DNA from: Janthinobacterium violaceinigrum
GTDB lineage: Bacteria; Pseudomonadota; Gammaproteobacteria; Burkholderiales; Burkholderiaceae_D
NCBI RefSeq assembly: GCF_009208555.1
Contig: NZ_WFLI01000001.1
Location: 248,001-312,000 of the forward strand
Direction of reading: 5' to 3'
DNA length: 64,000 nucleotides
A program made the position numbers and the translations under genes. A model generated the notes under the pieces. It did not search any database, had not been told where the DNA came from, and saw only the letters and a list, made by a program, of their open reading frames with translations. This document shows positions 1 to 7,638 of the stretch, piece after piece (positions within the stretch are counted from its first letter, which is position 1; every line of letters starts with the position of its first letter).

Positions 1-59
1 GCTTTATTGCCGGCAAGTCGGCGCAGGATTGCACGCTGCAGTTCCCCCCAGCTATCTAA
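1..59 (+). CDS. C-terminal end of an upstream gene (partial)
   Basis: Reading from base 3 gives an open frame ending at a TAA at 57-59, with residues FIAGKSAQDCTLQFPPAI before the stop. It ends 10 bases before the ATG of the next gene, which is normal spacing for co-directional genes. Too little remains to name the product. The call could be a chance open frame. Confidence 0.35.
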   Translation, partial: FIAGKSAQDCTLQFPPAI

Positions 60-69
60 AAAGGACCAT

Positions 70-1119
70 ATGCGCATCACAGGCCCGGCATTGCTGCTGT
101 TATCGTGTTTCGGCGTGGCACAAGCGGCGGCGCCCGCCATGCAGTCGATCTGCGCCTCACCCGCACAATCCGTCCGCGAGCAAGGCTATGTGCCCATCAA
201 TGGCATCGAGCAATGGATCACGGTCACGGGCGCCGCCTGCGGCAATCCCGTGATCCTGTTCATCCACGGCGGCCCCGGCAATGCGCTCAGTCCCTACGCG
301 GATGCTGTCTACGCCGGCTGGGAACGCCACTACACCCTGGTGCAGTGGGACCAGCGCGGCGCGGGCATGACGTATGCGAAGCAGCGGCCGGCGGACGATG
401 TGCCATTGTCCCTGGAACAGATGCGCGACGACGGCATCGCCGTCGCCCGCTACATCGGCCAGCATCTGGGCCAGCAGAAAGTCATTTTGATGGGCAGTTC
501 CTGGGGCTCCATCCTGGGTGTGCACATGGCCAAGGCACAGCCGAAACTGTTTCACGCGTATATCGGTACGGCGCAGGTGGTCAATGCGCGGGCGAACGAA
601 GCCGGCATGTACCGGGAAGTGATGGCGCTGGCGCAGGCGGCCGGCGATACCGCCACGGTGGACAAGCTGACGGCGCTCGGTGCGCCGCCCTGGCGCGATC
701 CCCGCAACTTCGGCATCCTGCGCCGCTTCGACCGCAAATATGAGGGATTGGCAACGGATGCGCCGCCCAAACACTGGTGGCAGCCGGCACCGTTCTATGC
801 CACGCCGCAGGCGCTGGCCGATGCCGAGGCGGCCGACGACTATTCGTACCTCCAGTTCATCGGCATGCAGGGCGACGGCATGTTCGCCAAGGTCGACCTG
901 CCCGCGCTGGGCACGCGCTTTGCATTGCCCGTGTTTTTCCTCATGGGCGAAGCGGACTTGCTGACCTCGCCCGCCATCGCGCGCAGCTACTTCGACCGCA
1001 TCACGGCGCCGGGCAAAGGTTTTACCGTGGTGAAACGGGCCGGACACGACCCCAACCAGGCCGTGCTCGACGCCCAATGGACGGTCTTGCGCGACCAGGT
1101 GGCGCCGCTGCTGAAATAA
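70..1119 (+). CDS. secreted alpha/beta hydrolase, proline-iminopeptidase-like
   Basis: A 349-residue serine hydrolase of the alpha/beta fold. The start is the ATG at 70, five bases after an AAGGA ribosome site, and gives a clean signal peptide (residues 1-20, ending near AQA), so the enzyme is exported. Visible motifs are the HGGPG oxyanion motif (66-70), WDQRG (93-97), the nucleophile elbow GSSWG with Ser144, an Asp in MGEAD and a His in AGHD near the C-terminus. HGGPG plus WDQRGAG is the signature of proline iminopeptidases and related S33 peptidases. The substrate cannot be read from sequence; S33-like esterases share this layout. It ends 19 bases from the convergent anti-sigma gene. Confidence 0.85.
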   Translation: MRITGPALLLLSCFGVAQAAAPAMQSICASPAQSVREQGYVPINGIEQWITVTGAACGNPVILFIHGGPGNALSPYADAVYAGWERHYTLVQWDQRGAGMTYAKQRPADDVPLSLEQMRDDGIAVARYIGQHLGQQKVILMGSSWGSILGVHMAKAQPKLFHAYIGTAQVVNARANEAGMYREVMALAQAAGDTATVDKLTALGAPPWRDPRNFGILRRFDRKYEGLATDAPPKHWWQPAPFYATPQALADAEAADDYSYLQFIGMQGDGMFAKVDLPALGTRFALPVFFLMGEADLLTSPAIARSYFDRITAPGKGFTVVKRAGHDPNQAVLDAQWTVLRDQVAPLLK

Positions 1120-1138
1120 AGCGGGCGGCGCGGCCCAT

Positions 1139-1942
1139 TCACGGCAAACTTTCCTTGTCGATCTGCACCGTGAGCTGGCGCTGGAAATCCATCAGTTCCG
1201 CCACATTCAGGTCCGAGATGAGCTGATAATGCATGCCGGACCGGCTCCAGCGCAGCAAATGATAGCCTTGCCTGACAGTCAGGCGTGGCGCCGCATCGCG
1301 CTGTGCCCCGTCGGGCCAGACATACAGGTTCAGCACATGCTGATGCCGGCGATAAGCAAGAGCGGCGACGGGACGCTGCTTGATATAGTCGAGGCGCCCG
1401 CCGATCAAGGGAAAACCTTCTTGCGCCAGGTCAACCACGGGCGGAGAAAAATCGAGCTTGCCGCTGAACCATGGCTTGACCGTGTGCTGGTCCGATGACG
1501 CCACGTCGGCCAGGTGATTGGGCATCAGCGAACGGAAATGACTGGCAACGATCTCCTGGTCGAGCCGTTCTGCATCCGATGGCACGGACAGGTACAGCGC
1601 CAAAGTGACGGCCAGGGCCGCCGTACTGGCGCTGGCCACGCCAAAATTGATCCATGCCCACGGTAATTTTCCCCATTTGCGGCCGCGCGCAGTTTTCTTT
1701 GCCTGCTTTGTTTCCTTCATTTCGTCCTGCAGCGCCTGGCGCAGGCGCTGCAGCAGGAAAGCGGGTGCGGCCTGGCCGACGGCGTGCTGTTTCACCGCTG
1801 CGCGCAGGGCAAACAGCTGTTCGCTGGCCCTGGCGCACTCCGGGCACAGGGCCAGATGCTGCGCCAGTTGCGCCATGGCCGGGGCATCGAGTTCACCATC
1901 GGCATAGGCTGACAGCTTGCTGTGGGATTCCGTGCACTCCAT
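1139..1942 (-). CDS. anti-sigma factor with zinc-finger (ZAS) domain
   Basis: A 267-residue membrane-anchored anti-sigma factor. The N-terminal cytoplasmic domain has the HX3CX2C ZAS motif (His29, Cys33, Cys36), which in this family holds zinc and clasps the partner ECF sigma factor. One transmembrane helix follows near residues 97-120, then a periplasmic domain of about 145 residues. The ATG used lies one base after the sigma-factor stop codon; an in-frame GTG 12 bases earlier would overlap the sigma gene. Gene order and spacing imply cotranscription and coupling with the sigma factor. The periplasmic domain probably senses the inducing signal; what it senses is not visible. Confidence 0.85.
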   Translation of the reverse strand: MECTESHSKLSAYADGELDAPAMAQLAQHLALCPECARASEQLFALRAAVKQHAVGQAAPAFLLQRLRQALQDEMKETKQAKKTARGRKWGKLPWAWINFGVASASTAALAVTLALYLSVPSDAERLDQEIVASHFRSLMPNHLADVASSDQHTVKPWFSGKLDFSPPVVDLAQEGFPLIGGRLDYIKQRPVAALAYRRHQHVLNLYVWPDGAQRDAAPRLTVRQGYHLLRWSRSGMHYQLISDLNVAELMDFQRQLTVQIDKESLP

Positions 1943-1943
1943 T

Positions 1944-2471
1944 TCAGTTCTCACCGGTAGCTTGTTTCAGGCACGCCAGCAGCAGCTTGCGTCCGCGCGC
2001 CAGGCGCGACATCACCGTGCCGATCGGGATGCCGACGATGTCCGCAATCTCTTTATAGGACAGATCGTCGATCTCCTTCAAGACCAGCACTTCCCTGAAA
2101 GGCCGCGGCAATGCCTGCAGGGCATGGTCGACCGCGTCCTTCGCGTCGGCCCGGGCCAGGATCTCTTCAGGGTTGCCGCATCTTTCCTCATCGTATCCAT
2201 GGACTTCCTCGTCAAAGCCGATGTCATCGTGTTCCGCGCGACCATCGCGCAGGGACGTGTAATAGGTGTTGCGCACGATCGTCAGCAGCCAGGCGCGCGC
2301 GCCATCGCCATGGTAGCCATCCATGAAGCGGTAGGCGCGCAGGAAGGCTGTCTGCACCAGGTCCTGGGCATCCTGATCATTGCGCGTGAGCCATCGTGCC
2401 AGCTTGTAGGCAGAGTCCAGATGAGGCAAGGCCATTTTTTCAAAGAACCTGGTTTTATCGATGTCATTCAA
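1944..2471 (-). CDS. ECF-family RNA polymerase sigma factor
   Basis: A 175-residue sigma-70 family protein with only regions 2 and 4, as in ECF sigma factors. Region 2 carries the DAQDLVQTAFLRAYR type helix; region 4 carries LSYKEIADIVGIPIGTVMSRL, the helix-turn-helix that reads the -35 element. The start appears to be a TTG at 2471 preceded by an AGG-containing leader; an ATG 36 bases inside would cut into region 2. The gene is followed at once by its anti-sigma factor and is divergent from the cytochrome/metallophosphoesterase/cupredoxin operon. Both transcription units have the same promoter-like motif, so the factor probably controls itself and that operon. Confidence 0.88.
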   Translation of the reverse strand: MNDIDKTRFFEKMALPHLDSAYKLARWLTRNDQDAQDLVQTAFLRAYRFMDGYHGDGARAWLLTIVRNTYYTSLRDGRAEHDDIGFDEEVHGYDEERCGNPEEILARADAKDAVDHALQALPRPFREVLVLKEIDDLSYKEIADIVGIPIGTVMSRLARGRKLLLACLKQATGEN

Positions 2472-2510
2472 ATCAACACCTATCCGCCTGTCTGGCGTCT
2501 TAACTCCTGA

Positions 2511-2538
2511 GACTCGCTTTGCCTGCCGTTTATTCCCG
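2511..2538 (-). promoter_or_regulatory. predicted ECF-type promoter of the sigma/anti-sigma operon
   Basis: Read on the minus strand: CGGGAATA (2538-2531), exactly 15 bases, then GAGTC (2515-2511). GGAAT-type -35 elements are typical for ECF sigma factors. The same motif with the same 15-base spacing occurs upstream of the divergent operon, which is the main support. It lies 40-67 bases upstream of the sigma-factor start. Confidence 0.6.
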
Positions 2539-2557
2539 ACATGACGGTTTTTTTAGC

Positions 2558-2575
2558 GCCGGAAAATAAACCGGC
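2558..2575. repeat. short inverted repeat between the two ECF-type promoters
   Basis: GCCGG (2558-2562), eight A/T-rich bases, CCGGC (2571-2575), placed between the back-to-back promoter motifs. A run of seven T lies on its left, so it is not a normal terminator for either operon. It may be an operator or a transcript hairpin; function unknown. Confidence 0.35.
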
Positions 2576-2580
2576 ACAGG

Positions 2581-2609
2581 CGGGAATATTTGCCCCGCCT
2601 TCGGAGTTA
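2581..2609 (+). promoter_or_regulatory. predicted ECF-type promoter of the cytochrome/phosphoesterase/cupredoxin operon
   Basis: CGGGAATA (2581-2588), 15 bases, then GAGTTA (2604-2609). It matches the motif and spacing of the divergent promoter for the sigma-factor gene. It lies 67-95 bases upstream of the cytochrome ATG. Confidence 0.6.
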
Positions 2610-2675
2610 TAGCATGTGCAGGCCCCGATTGCAGCGGGCCGACTCCAAGCAACTGTCCAGCGAAAGGAGCTCGAC

Positions 2676-3080
2676 ATGCCATACCCGTACTTCATCCCTG
2701 GCCTGGCCGCGGCCATGCTGATGGTTTCCAGCGGCGCCGCCACGGCCGGCGGCGATGCCATGCGCGGCCAGGTGCTCTACAAAACCATGTGCATGTCCTG
2801 CCACTCGATCGACTACAACGGCGTGGGACCCGCGCACAAGGGCGTGTTCGGCAGGAAAGCCGGCACCGCTGCCGACTACAACTACTCGCCCGCCGTGAAA
2901 TCGTCCGCCATCGTGTGGAACGGGAAAACGCTGGACCAGTGGCTGTCGAATCCGGAGAAGCTGATCCCCGGCCAGAAAATGGGCTACATGGTGCCGTCCG
3001 CGCAGGACCGCGCCGACCTGATCGCGTACTTGCAGAAGGAAACCGGACGGGCTGGCCCGCCGCCAGCCGCCGCCAAATAG
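2676..3080 (+). CDS. periplasmic class I cytochrome c
   Basis: A 134-residue precursor with a signal peptide (residues 1-24) and one haem-binding motif CMSCH (Cys39, Cys42, His43). The distal haem ligand is probably Met102 in PGQKMGYM, which matches the PGTKM region of mitochondrial/c2 cytochromes. The ATG at 2676 follows AAAGGAG at 2663-2669; an upstream GTG-type extension would spoil the signal peptide. It is the first gene of an operon with a TAT-exported metallophosphoesterase and a CuA-like cupredoxin, and probably carries electrons for that periplasmic system. Expression is likely driven by the divergent ECF sigma factor. Confidence 0.88.
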   Translation: MPYPYFIPGLAAAMLMVSSGAATAGGDAMRGQVLYKTMCMSCHSIDYNGVGPAHKGVFGRKAGTAADYNYSPAVKSSAIVWNGKTLDQWLSNPEKLIPGQKMGYMVPSAQDRADLIAYLQKETGRAGPPPAAAK

Positions 3081-3140
3081 CTGCCGTGCTGCCAACGCCT
3101 GCTGGCCAAGCCAGGCATTCAAGAAATAAGGAGAAAGATC

Positions 3141-4037
3141 ATGATGGACCGCAGAAGTTTCATGAAACTGACCGCCATCGGCGGCGGCGCCGTGTTCATG
3201 TCCGGACTGTATGGGCATGCGCCGGCGGCAGCGGCCGGCAGCAAGACCGCCGCCTACGAGGATTTCTATTTCGTCCAGTTGTCGGATGTGCACTGGGGAT
3301 TCAGCGGCGCCGCCAATCCCGATGCCCTCAACACTTTCAGGAAAGCCGTCGCCACCGTGAATGCGCTTGAGGTGCAGCCCGATTTCATCATCTTTACGGG
3401 CGACCTCACGCATACGACGGACGACCCGAAGGAGCGCCGCCAGCGCATGGCACAGTTCAAGGACATTGCGGCGGGTTTAACAGTGAAAAACGTGCGCTTC
3501 ATCCCCGGCGAGCACGACGCTTCGCTCGACAACGGCGCCGCCTACAAGGAAAACTTCGGCCCGTCCAACTACGCATTCGAACACAAGGGCGTGCATTTCA
3601 TTGCCCTCGATAACGTGTCAGACCCCGGCGCGCGCATCGGCGACACCCAGCTGGCATGGCTCAAAAACGACCTGGACCAGCAGGCAAACGATGCGCGCAT
3701 CGTCGTATTCACCCACCGGCCCCTGTTCGACCTCGTGCCCAAATGGGACTGGGCCACGCGCGACGGCGACAAGGCGCTTGCGCTGCTGGCGCCCTACAGC
3801 AATGTGACGGTGTTCTATGGCCATATCCACCAGGAACACCACCACATAACGGGCCAGATCGCGCACCACGCCGCCAAGTCGCTGATTTTTCCCTTGCCGG
3901 CACCGGGATCGCAGGAAAAGCGCACGCCCTTGCCGTGGGACCCGGCTGCGCCGAACAAGGGACTGGGCTTCCGCGAGGTGGAAGCAGAAGCAAACAAGGA
4001 CTACCAGCTCACGGAATTTCCCGTGACAAGGAGCTGA
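3141..4037 (+). CDS. TAT-exported calcineurin-like metallophosphoesterase
   Basis: A 298-residue protein with a twin-arginine signal (MMDRRSFMK, then a hydrophobic stretch and an Ala-rich cleavage region near residue 32), so it folds and probably loads metal in the cytoplasm before export. Metallophosphoesterase motifs follow in order: DVH (Asp49, His51), GDLTH, PGEHD in place of the usual GNHD, THRP, and GHIHQEHHH near the C-terminus. The family cleaves phosphomono- or diesters with two metal ions; the substrate is unknown. A ribosome site AGGAG precedes the double ATG. It lies between the cytochrome c and cupredoxin genes, so a redox-linked role is likely but unproven. Confidence 0.85.
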   Translation: MMDRRSFMKLTAIGGGAVFMSGLYGHAPAAAAGSKTAAYEDFYFVQLSDVHWGFSGAANPDALNTFRKAVATVNALEVQPDFIIFTGDLTHTTDDPKERRQRMAQFKDIAAGLTVKNVRFIPGEHDASLDNGAAYKENFGPSNYAFEHKGVHFIALDNVSDPGARIGDTQLAWLKNDLDQQANDARIVVFTHRPLFDLVPKWDWATRDGDKALALLAPYSNVTVFYGHIHQEHHHITGQIAHHAAKSLIFPLPAPGSQEKRTPLPWDPAAPNKGLGFREVEAEANKDYQLTEFPVTRS

Positions 4038-4040
4038 ACC

Positions 4041-4424
4041 ATGGACCGTGCAAGAAGACAGCTATGTGCAAGGCTGGCCTGCGGGATCGGCGCGCTGCTG
4101 ACGGTGGCCGCCATCAACGCCCAGGGCCTGAAGAAAATTATCGCAAAGGAAAAGGTCATCGCCATCGAGGCGAAAAAGTTCGTCTACACGCCGAACGAGA
4201 TCAGCTTGAAGAAAGGCGAGCCGGTTGTGCTGGCGTTCACGGCCATCGATTTCATCCATGGTTTTTTCATCCCGGACATGAAAATCCGCGCCGACCTGAC
4301 GCCGGGCCAGATCACGCAAGTGCGGCTGACACCGGACAAGGCCGGCGAATACGCCTTCCTGTGCGACAATTTTTGCGGCACTGGCCATGAGGAGATGAGT
4401 GGGAAGATCATCGTCACGGACTAG
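4041..4424 (+). CDS. small periplasmic cupredoxin with a CuA-like copper site
   Basis: A 127-residue exported protein (signal peptide about 1-28) with a single cupredoxin domain. The ligand set is His73, then Cys108, Cys112, His116 and Met119 in CDNFCGTGHEEM. This has the C-X3-C-X3-H-X2-M spacing of the CuA centre of cytochrome oxidase subunit II, but no membrane helices. The Glu that normally sits two residues after the first Cys is Asn110 here. It follows the phosphoesterase gene after three bases. It could pass electrons between the cytochrome c and another partner, or act as a copper carrier; neither can be told from sequence. Confidence 0.85.
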   Translation: MDRARRQLCARLACGIGALLTVAAINAQGLKKIIAKEKVIAIEAKKFVYTPNEISLKKGEPVVLAFTAIDFIHGFFIPDMKIRADLTPGQITQVRLTPDKAGEYAFLCDNFCGTGHEEMSGKIIVTD

Positions 4425-4455
4425 GCCTGCCTGCACGCGCAGCGCGGGGCGCCCG

Positions 4456-5472
4456 TCAGTTCCTTGGGCGGCGCGCCGCTTGCTGCGCCGCTGCCAGCGC
4501 CGCGACGAAGGCGGCGTCGCCGTCGGCACAGGTGCTGGCGGTGCAGCTGCCCACGTCCTCGGCGATGCGGAAGCCTTCGCCCAGGCTGCTGGCGTTGCCG
4601 CGTCCGCCATGCCCGCGCGCGGCGCTGCGCAGCACCTGGCGCGAGGCAGAATAACTGCCGCCCCGCGTGATGAAGTAATCGCCCTCCGCCTCGCAGCCCT
4701 GGCTCCAGGCCGTGCCATCGGCGGGTGCGCCCCGGTAATCGGGGTGCTGGCAATCGGCCACCCATTCGGCCACATTGCCCATCATGTCGTGTAAACCATG
4801 GCCGTTGGACGCATACATGCCCACGACGGCCGTGTACTCGGCGCCGTCGTCGCAATCGGTGACGAGCATGTCGAGGCCGAAGTCGCGCCGGGCGGCACTC
4901 TTGAAGCTCCGGTCCTTCATGTTGGCGTAGACACATAATTGATCTGGCACATCGCCGGACGGGTATTTCGTGGTCGTGCCCGCGCGCGCCGCGTATTCCC
5001 ATTCCGCCTCGCTGGGCAGGCGAAAGGCCCGGCCCGTCTGCTGCGACAGCCATTGCACGTAGGCATGGGCATCGTTCCAGCTGACACACATGACGGGGTG
5101 GTAGTTCGTCGGCGCATGCGCGGGCGCATCCCAGCCCGTTTCCTTGAGCGCAATGCCGTCGTTGCGGTCGAATTCCCAGCATTCTCCGGCCGCCCGGTAG
5201 CCTGTGGCGGCGACGAATTGCCGGAACTGCGCCACTGTCGTCTCGTATTTCGCCAGGCGAAAGGCTGCCACGCGCACTGAGCGCGGCGGTCCCTCGGCCG
5301 GATTATGGCTGCCGTCGCCGATGGGCGGTTCCGTGCTGCCCATGATGAACACGCCGGCGGGCATACTGGCCATGGGCGGGAGGATGGGCGGCTGCGGTGC
5401 CGCCGATGCGGCCTGGACGCTGCCAAGGAGTGCGCTGGCGAGGCAAAGCAGGCCGTGTTTCAGGTAGTTCAT
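4456..5472 (-). CDS. exported FGE-sulfatase (SUMF1-like) domain protein
   Basis: A 338-residue protein with a signal peptide (MNYLKHGLL to about residue 24) followed by one formylglycine-generating-enzyme fold: the early MPAGVFIMGS motif, VSWNDAHAYVQWL and RLPSEAEWEYAARAG in the middle, GNVAEWVAD, and the closing RGGSYSASR and GFRIA elements. The paired active-site cysteines of true formylglycine-generating enzymes are not seen in the terminal GGS-R region, so sulfatase maturation is unlikely. Such proteins often have binding or unknown enzymatic roles. The ATG at 5472 is preceded by AGGAAG; an in-frame ATG 15 bases upstream lacks a ribosome site. It stands alone, convergent with the cupredoxin operon. 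Confidence 0.8.
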   Translation of the reverse strand: MNYLKHGLLCLASALLGSVQAASAAPQPPILPPMASMPAGVFIMGSTEPPIGDGSHNPAEGPPRSVRVAAFRLAKYETTVAQFRQFVAATGYRAAGECWEFDRNDGIALKETGWDAPAHAPTNYHPVMCVSWNDAHAYVQWLSQQTGRAFRLPSEAEWEYAARAGTTTKYPSGDVPDQLCVYANMKDRSFKSAARRDFGLDMLVTDCDDGAEYTAVVGMYASNGHGLHDMMGNVAEWVADCQHPDYRGAPADGTAWSQGCEAEGDYFITRGGSYSASRQVLRSAARGHGGRGNASSLGEGFRIAEDVGSCTASTCADGDAAFVAALAAAQQAARRPRN

Positions 5473-5612
5473 GGGCTTCCTGGTCATGGGTGGGTGGAAG
5501 CACAGATTGCCAGCCGGGCCACCCCCCTTGCCCTGCCCATGCGACGAATCGACAGTAGGGCCGACGAATGGCAAGCCATGTTCTGGTCAATCAGGCAAGG
5601 GGCAGCTACACT

Positions 5613-6786
5613 ATGCCCATGATGCAAAAAACAAGCTTGCTGCAGGGCTGGCGCTCGTTATGGGAGCTGCGCCCCCGAAATGCCGTCCCCCTATTGACTC
5701 GCCTGCTGCTCATTTCGCTGATCGGCGTCGCCCTGGCACTGGGCCTCATGGCCATCGTCGCCATCTTCGGGCAAGTCGACCGGCCGCGCTGGTGGTGGGC
5801 CTCGCTGCTGCCGAACATCGGCATCTGCCTGTGCATCGTGCATACCCTGTTCGGCGTGCTGCGCCTGGCCGGGCGCTGGCTGCCGGCGGCGCTCGTCGAG
5901 CGCATGTCGGACGTGCGGGACCTGCGCGCCGGCATGGCGCTGGGCGCGCTGGCCCTGGCTGCCATCATCCTGGGCATGAGCATCGGCTTTACCATCGTCC
6001 CCATCCTCGTTGGCTTCAAACTGTGGGGCATGTTCGTCTCCCTGCCTGCTGCGCTGACCAAGTTTGCCGTCTTCATCCTGTTCATCATGGCCGCCAACTG
6101 GGCCTGGTGGCGTTCGCGCCTGCGCCAGCAGCAGCTGCAAACCGAGGTGACGGATGCGCGCCTGCGCCTGCTGCAGGGCCAGATCGAGCCGCACCTGCTG
6201 TTCAACACCCTGGCCAATATCCAGAGCCTGATGGACTACGACCCGCCCCGCGCCAAGCGCATGCTGGAAACGTTTTCCGGCTACCTGCGCGCCAGCCTGG
6301 CGCAGCTGCGCCAGGGCGACAGCACCGTGGACGCGGAACTGGACATGGCCCACCAGTATCTTTCTTTGCTGCAGATTCGCATGGAAGAGCGCCTGCGCTT
6401 CCGCATCGACGCCAGCGCGGAAGCGCGCCTGGCCCGCATGCCCGCGCTGATGCTGCAGCCGCTGGTGGAAAACGCCATCGAACACGGACTGGCGCCCACG
6501 CTGGACGGTGGACGGTGGCAGCATCGTCGTGCAGGCAGTGGTGCGCGCGGGCCGCCTGGAAGTGCGCGTGCTGGACGACGGCGCGGGCCTGGCGGCGCCC
6601 GGCAAGCCGACGCGCCCGGGCAGCGGCATGGCGCTGGCCAATCTGCGCTCGCGCCTGCAAGCCCAGTTCGGCGCCAACGCCAGCCTGAGCCTGCGTGAGC
6701 GCGAAGGCGGGCCTGGCACCGAAGCCGTGCTGGAGCTGCCTTTCCAGCGCGGCGCCGGCGCCCCCGTCATGCAGGCGGCGGCATGA
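5613..6786 (+). pseudogene. LytS/YehU-type sensor histidine kinase, frameshifted by a 7-bp duplication
   Basis: The first part encodes four transmembrane segments (to about residue 165) and the His_kinase domain with QIEPHLLFNTL (His194) and the N box PLVENAIEHG. The frame is then lost: GGACGGT occurs twice in tandem at 6503-6516. Removing one copy joins APTLDGG directly to SIVVQAVVRAG and restores a 388-residue kinase with the G boxes DDGAGL and GMALANLRSRL. As it stands, the upstream frame ends at 6698 without the ATP-binding half. A GTG at 6508 could start the second half as a separate fragment. The gene's natural stop overlaps the response-regulator ATG. A sequencing error is possible; if real, signalling is probably lost or switchable. 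Confidence 0.8.
6503..6516 (+). repeat. 7-bp tandem duplication inside the kinase gene
   Basis: GGACGGT GGACGGT followed by GGCAGC. One copy too many shifts the reading frame by +1; with one copy the kinase frame is continuous. Confidence 0.9.
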
Positions 6787-7535
6787 TGCGCGCCCTGATC
6801 GCGGACGACGAGCCGCATTTGGCGCTGTATCTGCGCGACCAGCTGCTGGCCCTGTGGCCGGACTTGCAGGTCATCCACCTGGCGCGCAACGGCATCGATG
6901 CCGCCACCCAGATCGCCGAACTGGAACCCGATATCGCCTTCCTCGACATCCAGATGCCGGGCTTGACGGGACTGGAGGTAGCGCAAGGCATCGAGGGCGC
7001 GACGCGCGTGGTCTTCGTCACGGCCTACGATGCATTTGCCCTGCAGGCATTCGAGCATGCGGCCCTCGATTACCTGCTCAAGCCCGTCACGGCCGAACGG
7101 CTGGCTCGCACCGTGGCGCGTTTGCGCTCCGAGCCTCCCCAGCCGCCCGCCAGCGCAGCCATGGCGCAGGCTTTGCTGCAGTTGGCGCCCGCGCCCGTCC
7201 CTGCCCGTCCCAGGCTGCGCTACATCCTTGCGTCCCAGGGTGAGCGCACGCACCACCTCGACGTGGCCCAGGTGCGCTTTTTCCATGCCGACGACAAGTA
7301 CACTGTGGTGGCCAGCGTGGACGGCGAATTCCTGATCCGTACGCCCATCATCGAACTGGCTGCCCAGCTTGATCCGGAACAATTCTGGCAGGTGCACCGG
7401 TCCACCCTGATCAACCTGGCCTGGCTGGACGGCACGCGCCGCGACGAAGCGAGCCGATTGTTCCTGCGCATGCGTGGCCACGCGGGCGAGCTGCCCGTGA
7501 GCCGCGCCTTCGTGCACCTGTTCAAGGCCATGTAG
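6783..7535 (+). CDS. LytTR-family response regulator
   Basis: A 250-residue two-component response regulator. The receiver domain has the acidic pair (Asp8, Asp9), the phosphorylatable Asp55 in FLDIQMPG, Thr80 and Lys100 in LLKPV. A LytTR DNA-binding domain fills residues 145-250 (FFHADDKYTVV, VHRSTLINL). The ATG overlaps the kinase stop codon (ATGA), so translation is coupled to the end of the kinase gene. With the kinase frameshifted, the regulator may be left without its cognate phosphodonor or be poorly translated. Confidence 0.88.
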   Translation: MMRALIADDEPHLALYLRDQLLALWPDLQVIHLARNGIDAATQIAELEPDIAFLDIQMPGLTGLEVAQGIEGATRVVFVTAYDAFALQAFEHAALDYLLKPVTAERLARTVARLRSEPPQPPASAAMAQALLQLAPAPVPARPRLRYILASQGERTHHLDVAQVRFFHADDKYTVVASVDGEFLIRTPIIELAAQLDPEQFWQVHRSTLINLAWLDGTRRDEASRLFLRMRGHAGELPVSRAFVHLFKAM

Positions 7536-7553
7536 CGGCTGGCTTGCCAGCCG
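7536..7553 (+). terminator. possible weak terminator hairpin after the response regulator
   Basis: Perfect 8-base inverted repeat CGGCTGGC-TT-GCCAGCCG directly after the stop codon. No T-run follows, so it may only be a transcript-end hairpin. Confidence 0.3.
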
Positions 7554-7638
7554 TCGCGCCGGCTGTCGATTCGTCGCGCGGCCAGTGCGGCGAACCTGGC
7601 CATCGGCGATGCTGGCGTTTTCCTTGCCAAAGACGTCC

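Noticed and set aside
2547..2575. T-run plus GCCGG/CCGGC hairpin as an intrinsic terminator
   Set aside because: The T-run precedes the hairpin on the plus strand and reads as A on the minus strand, so it does not have terminator order in either direction.
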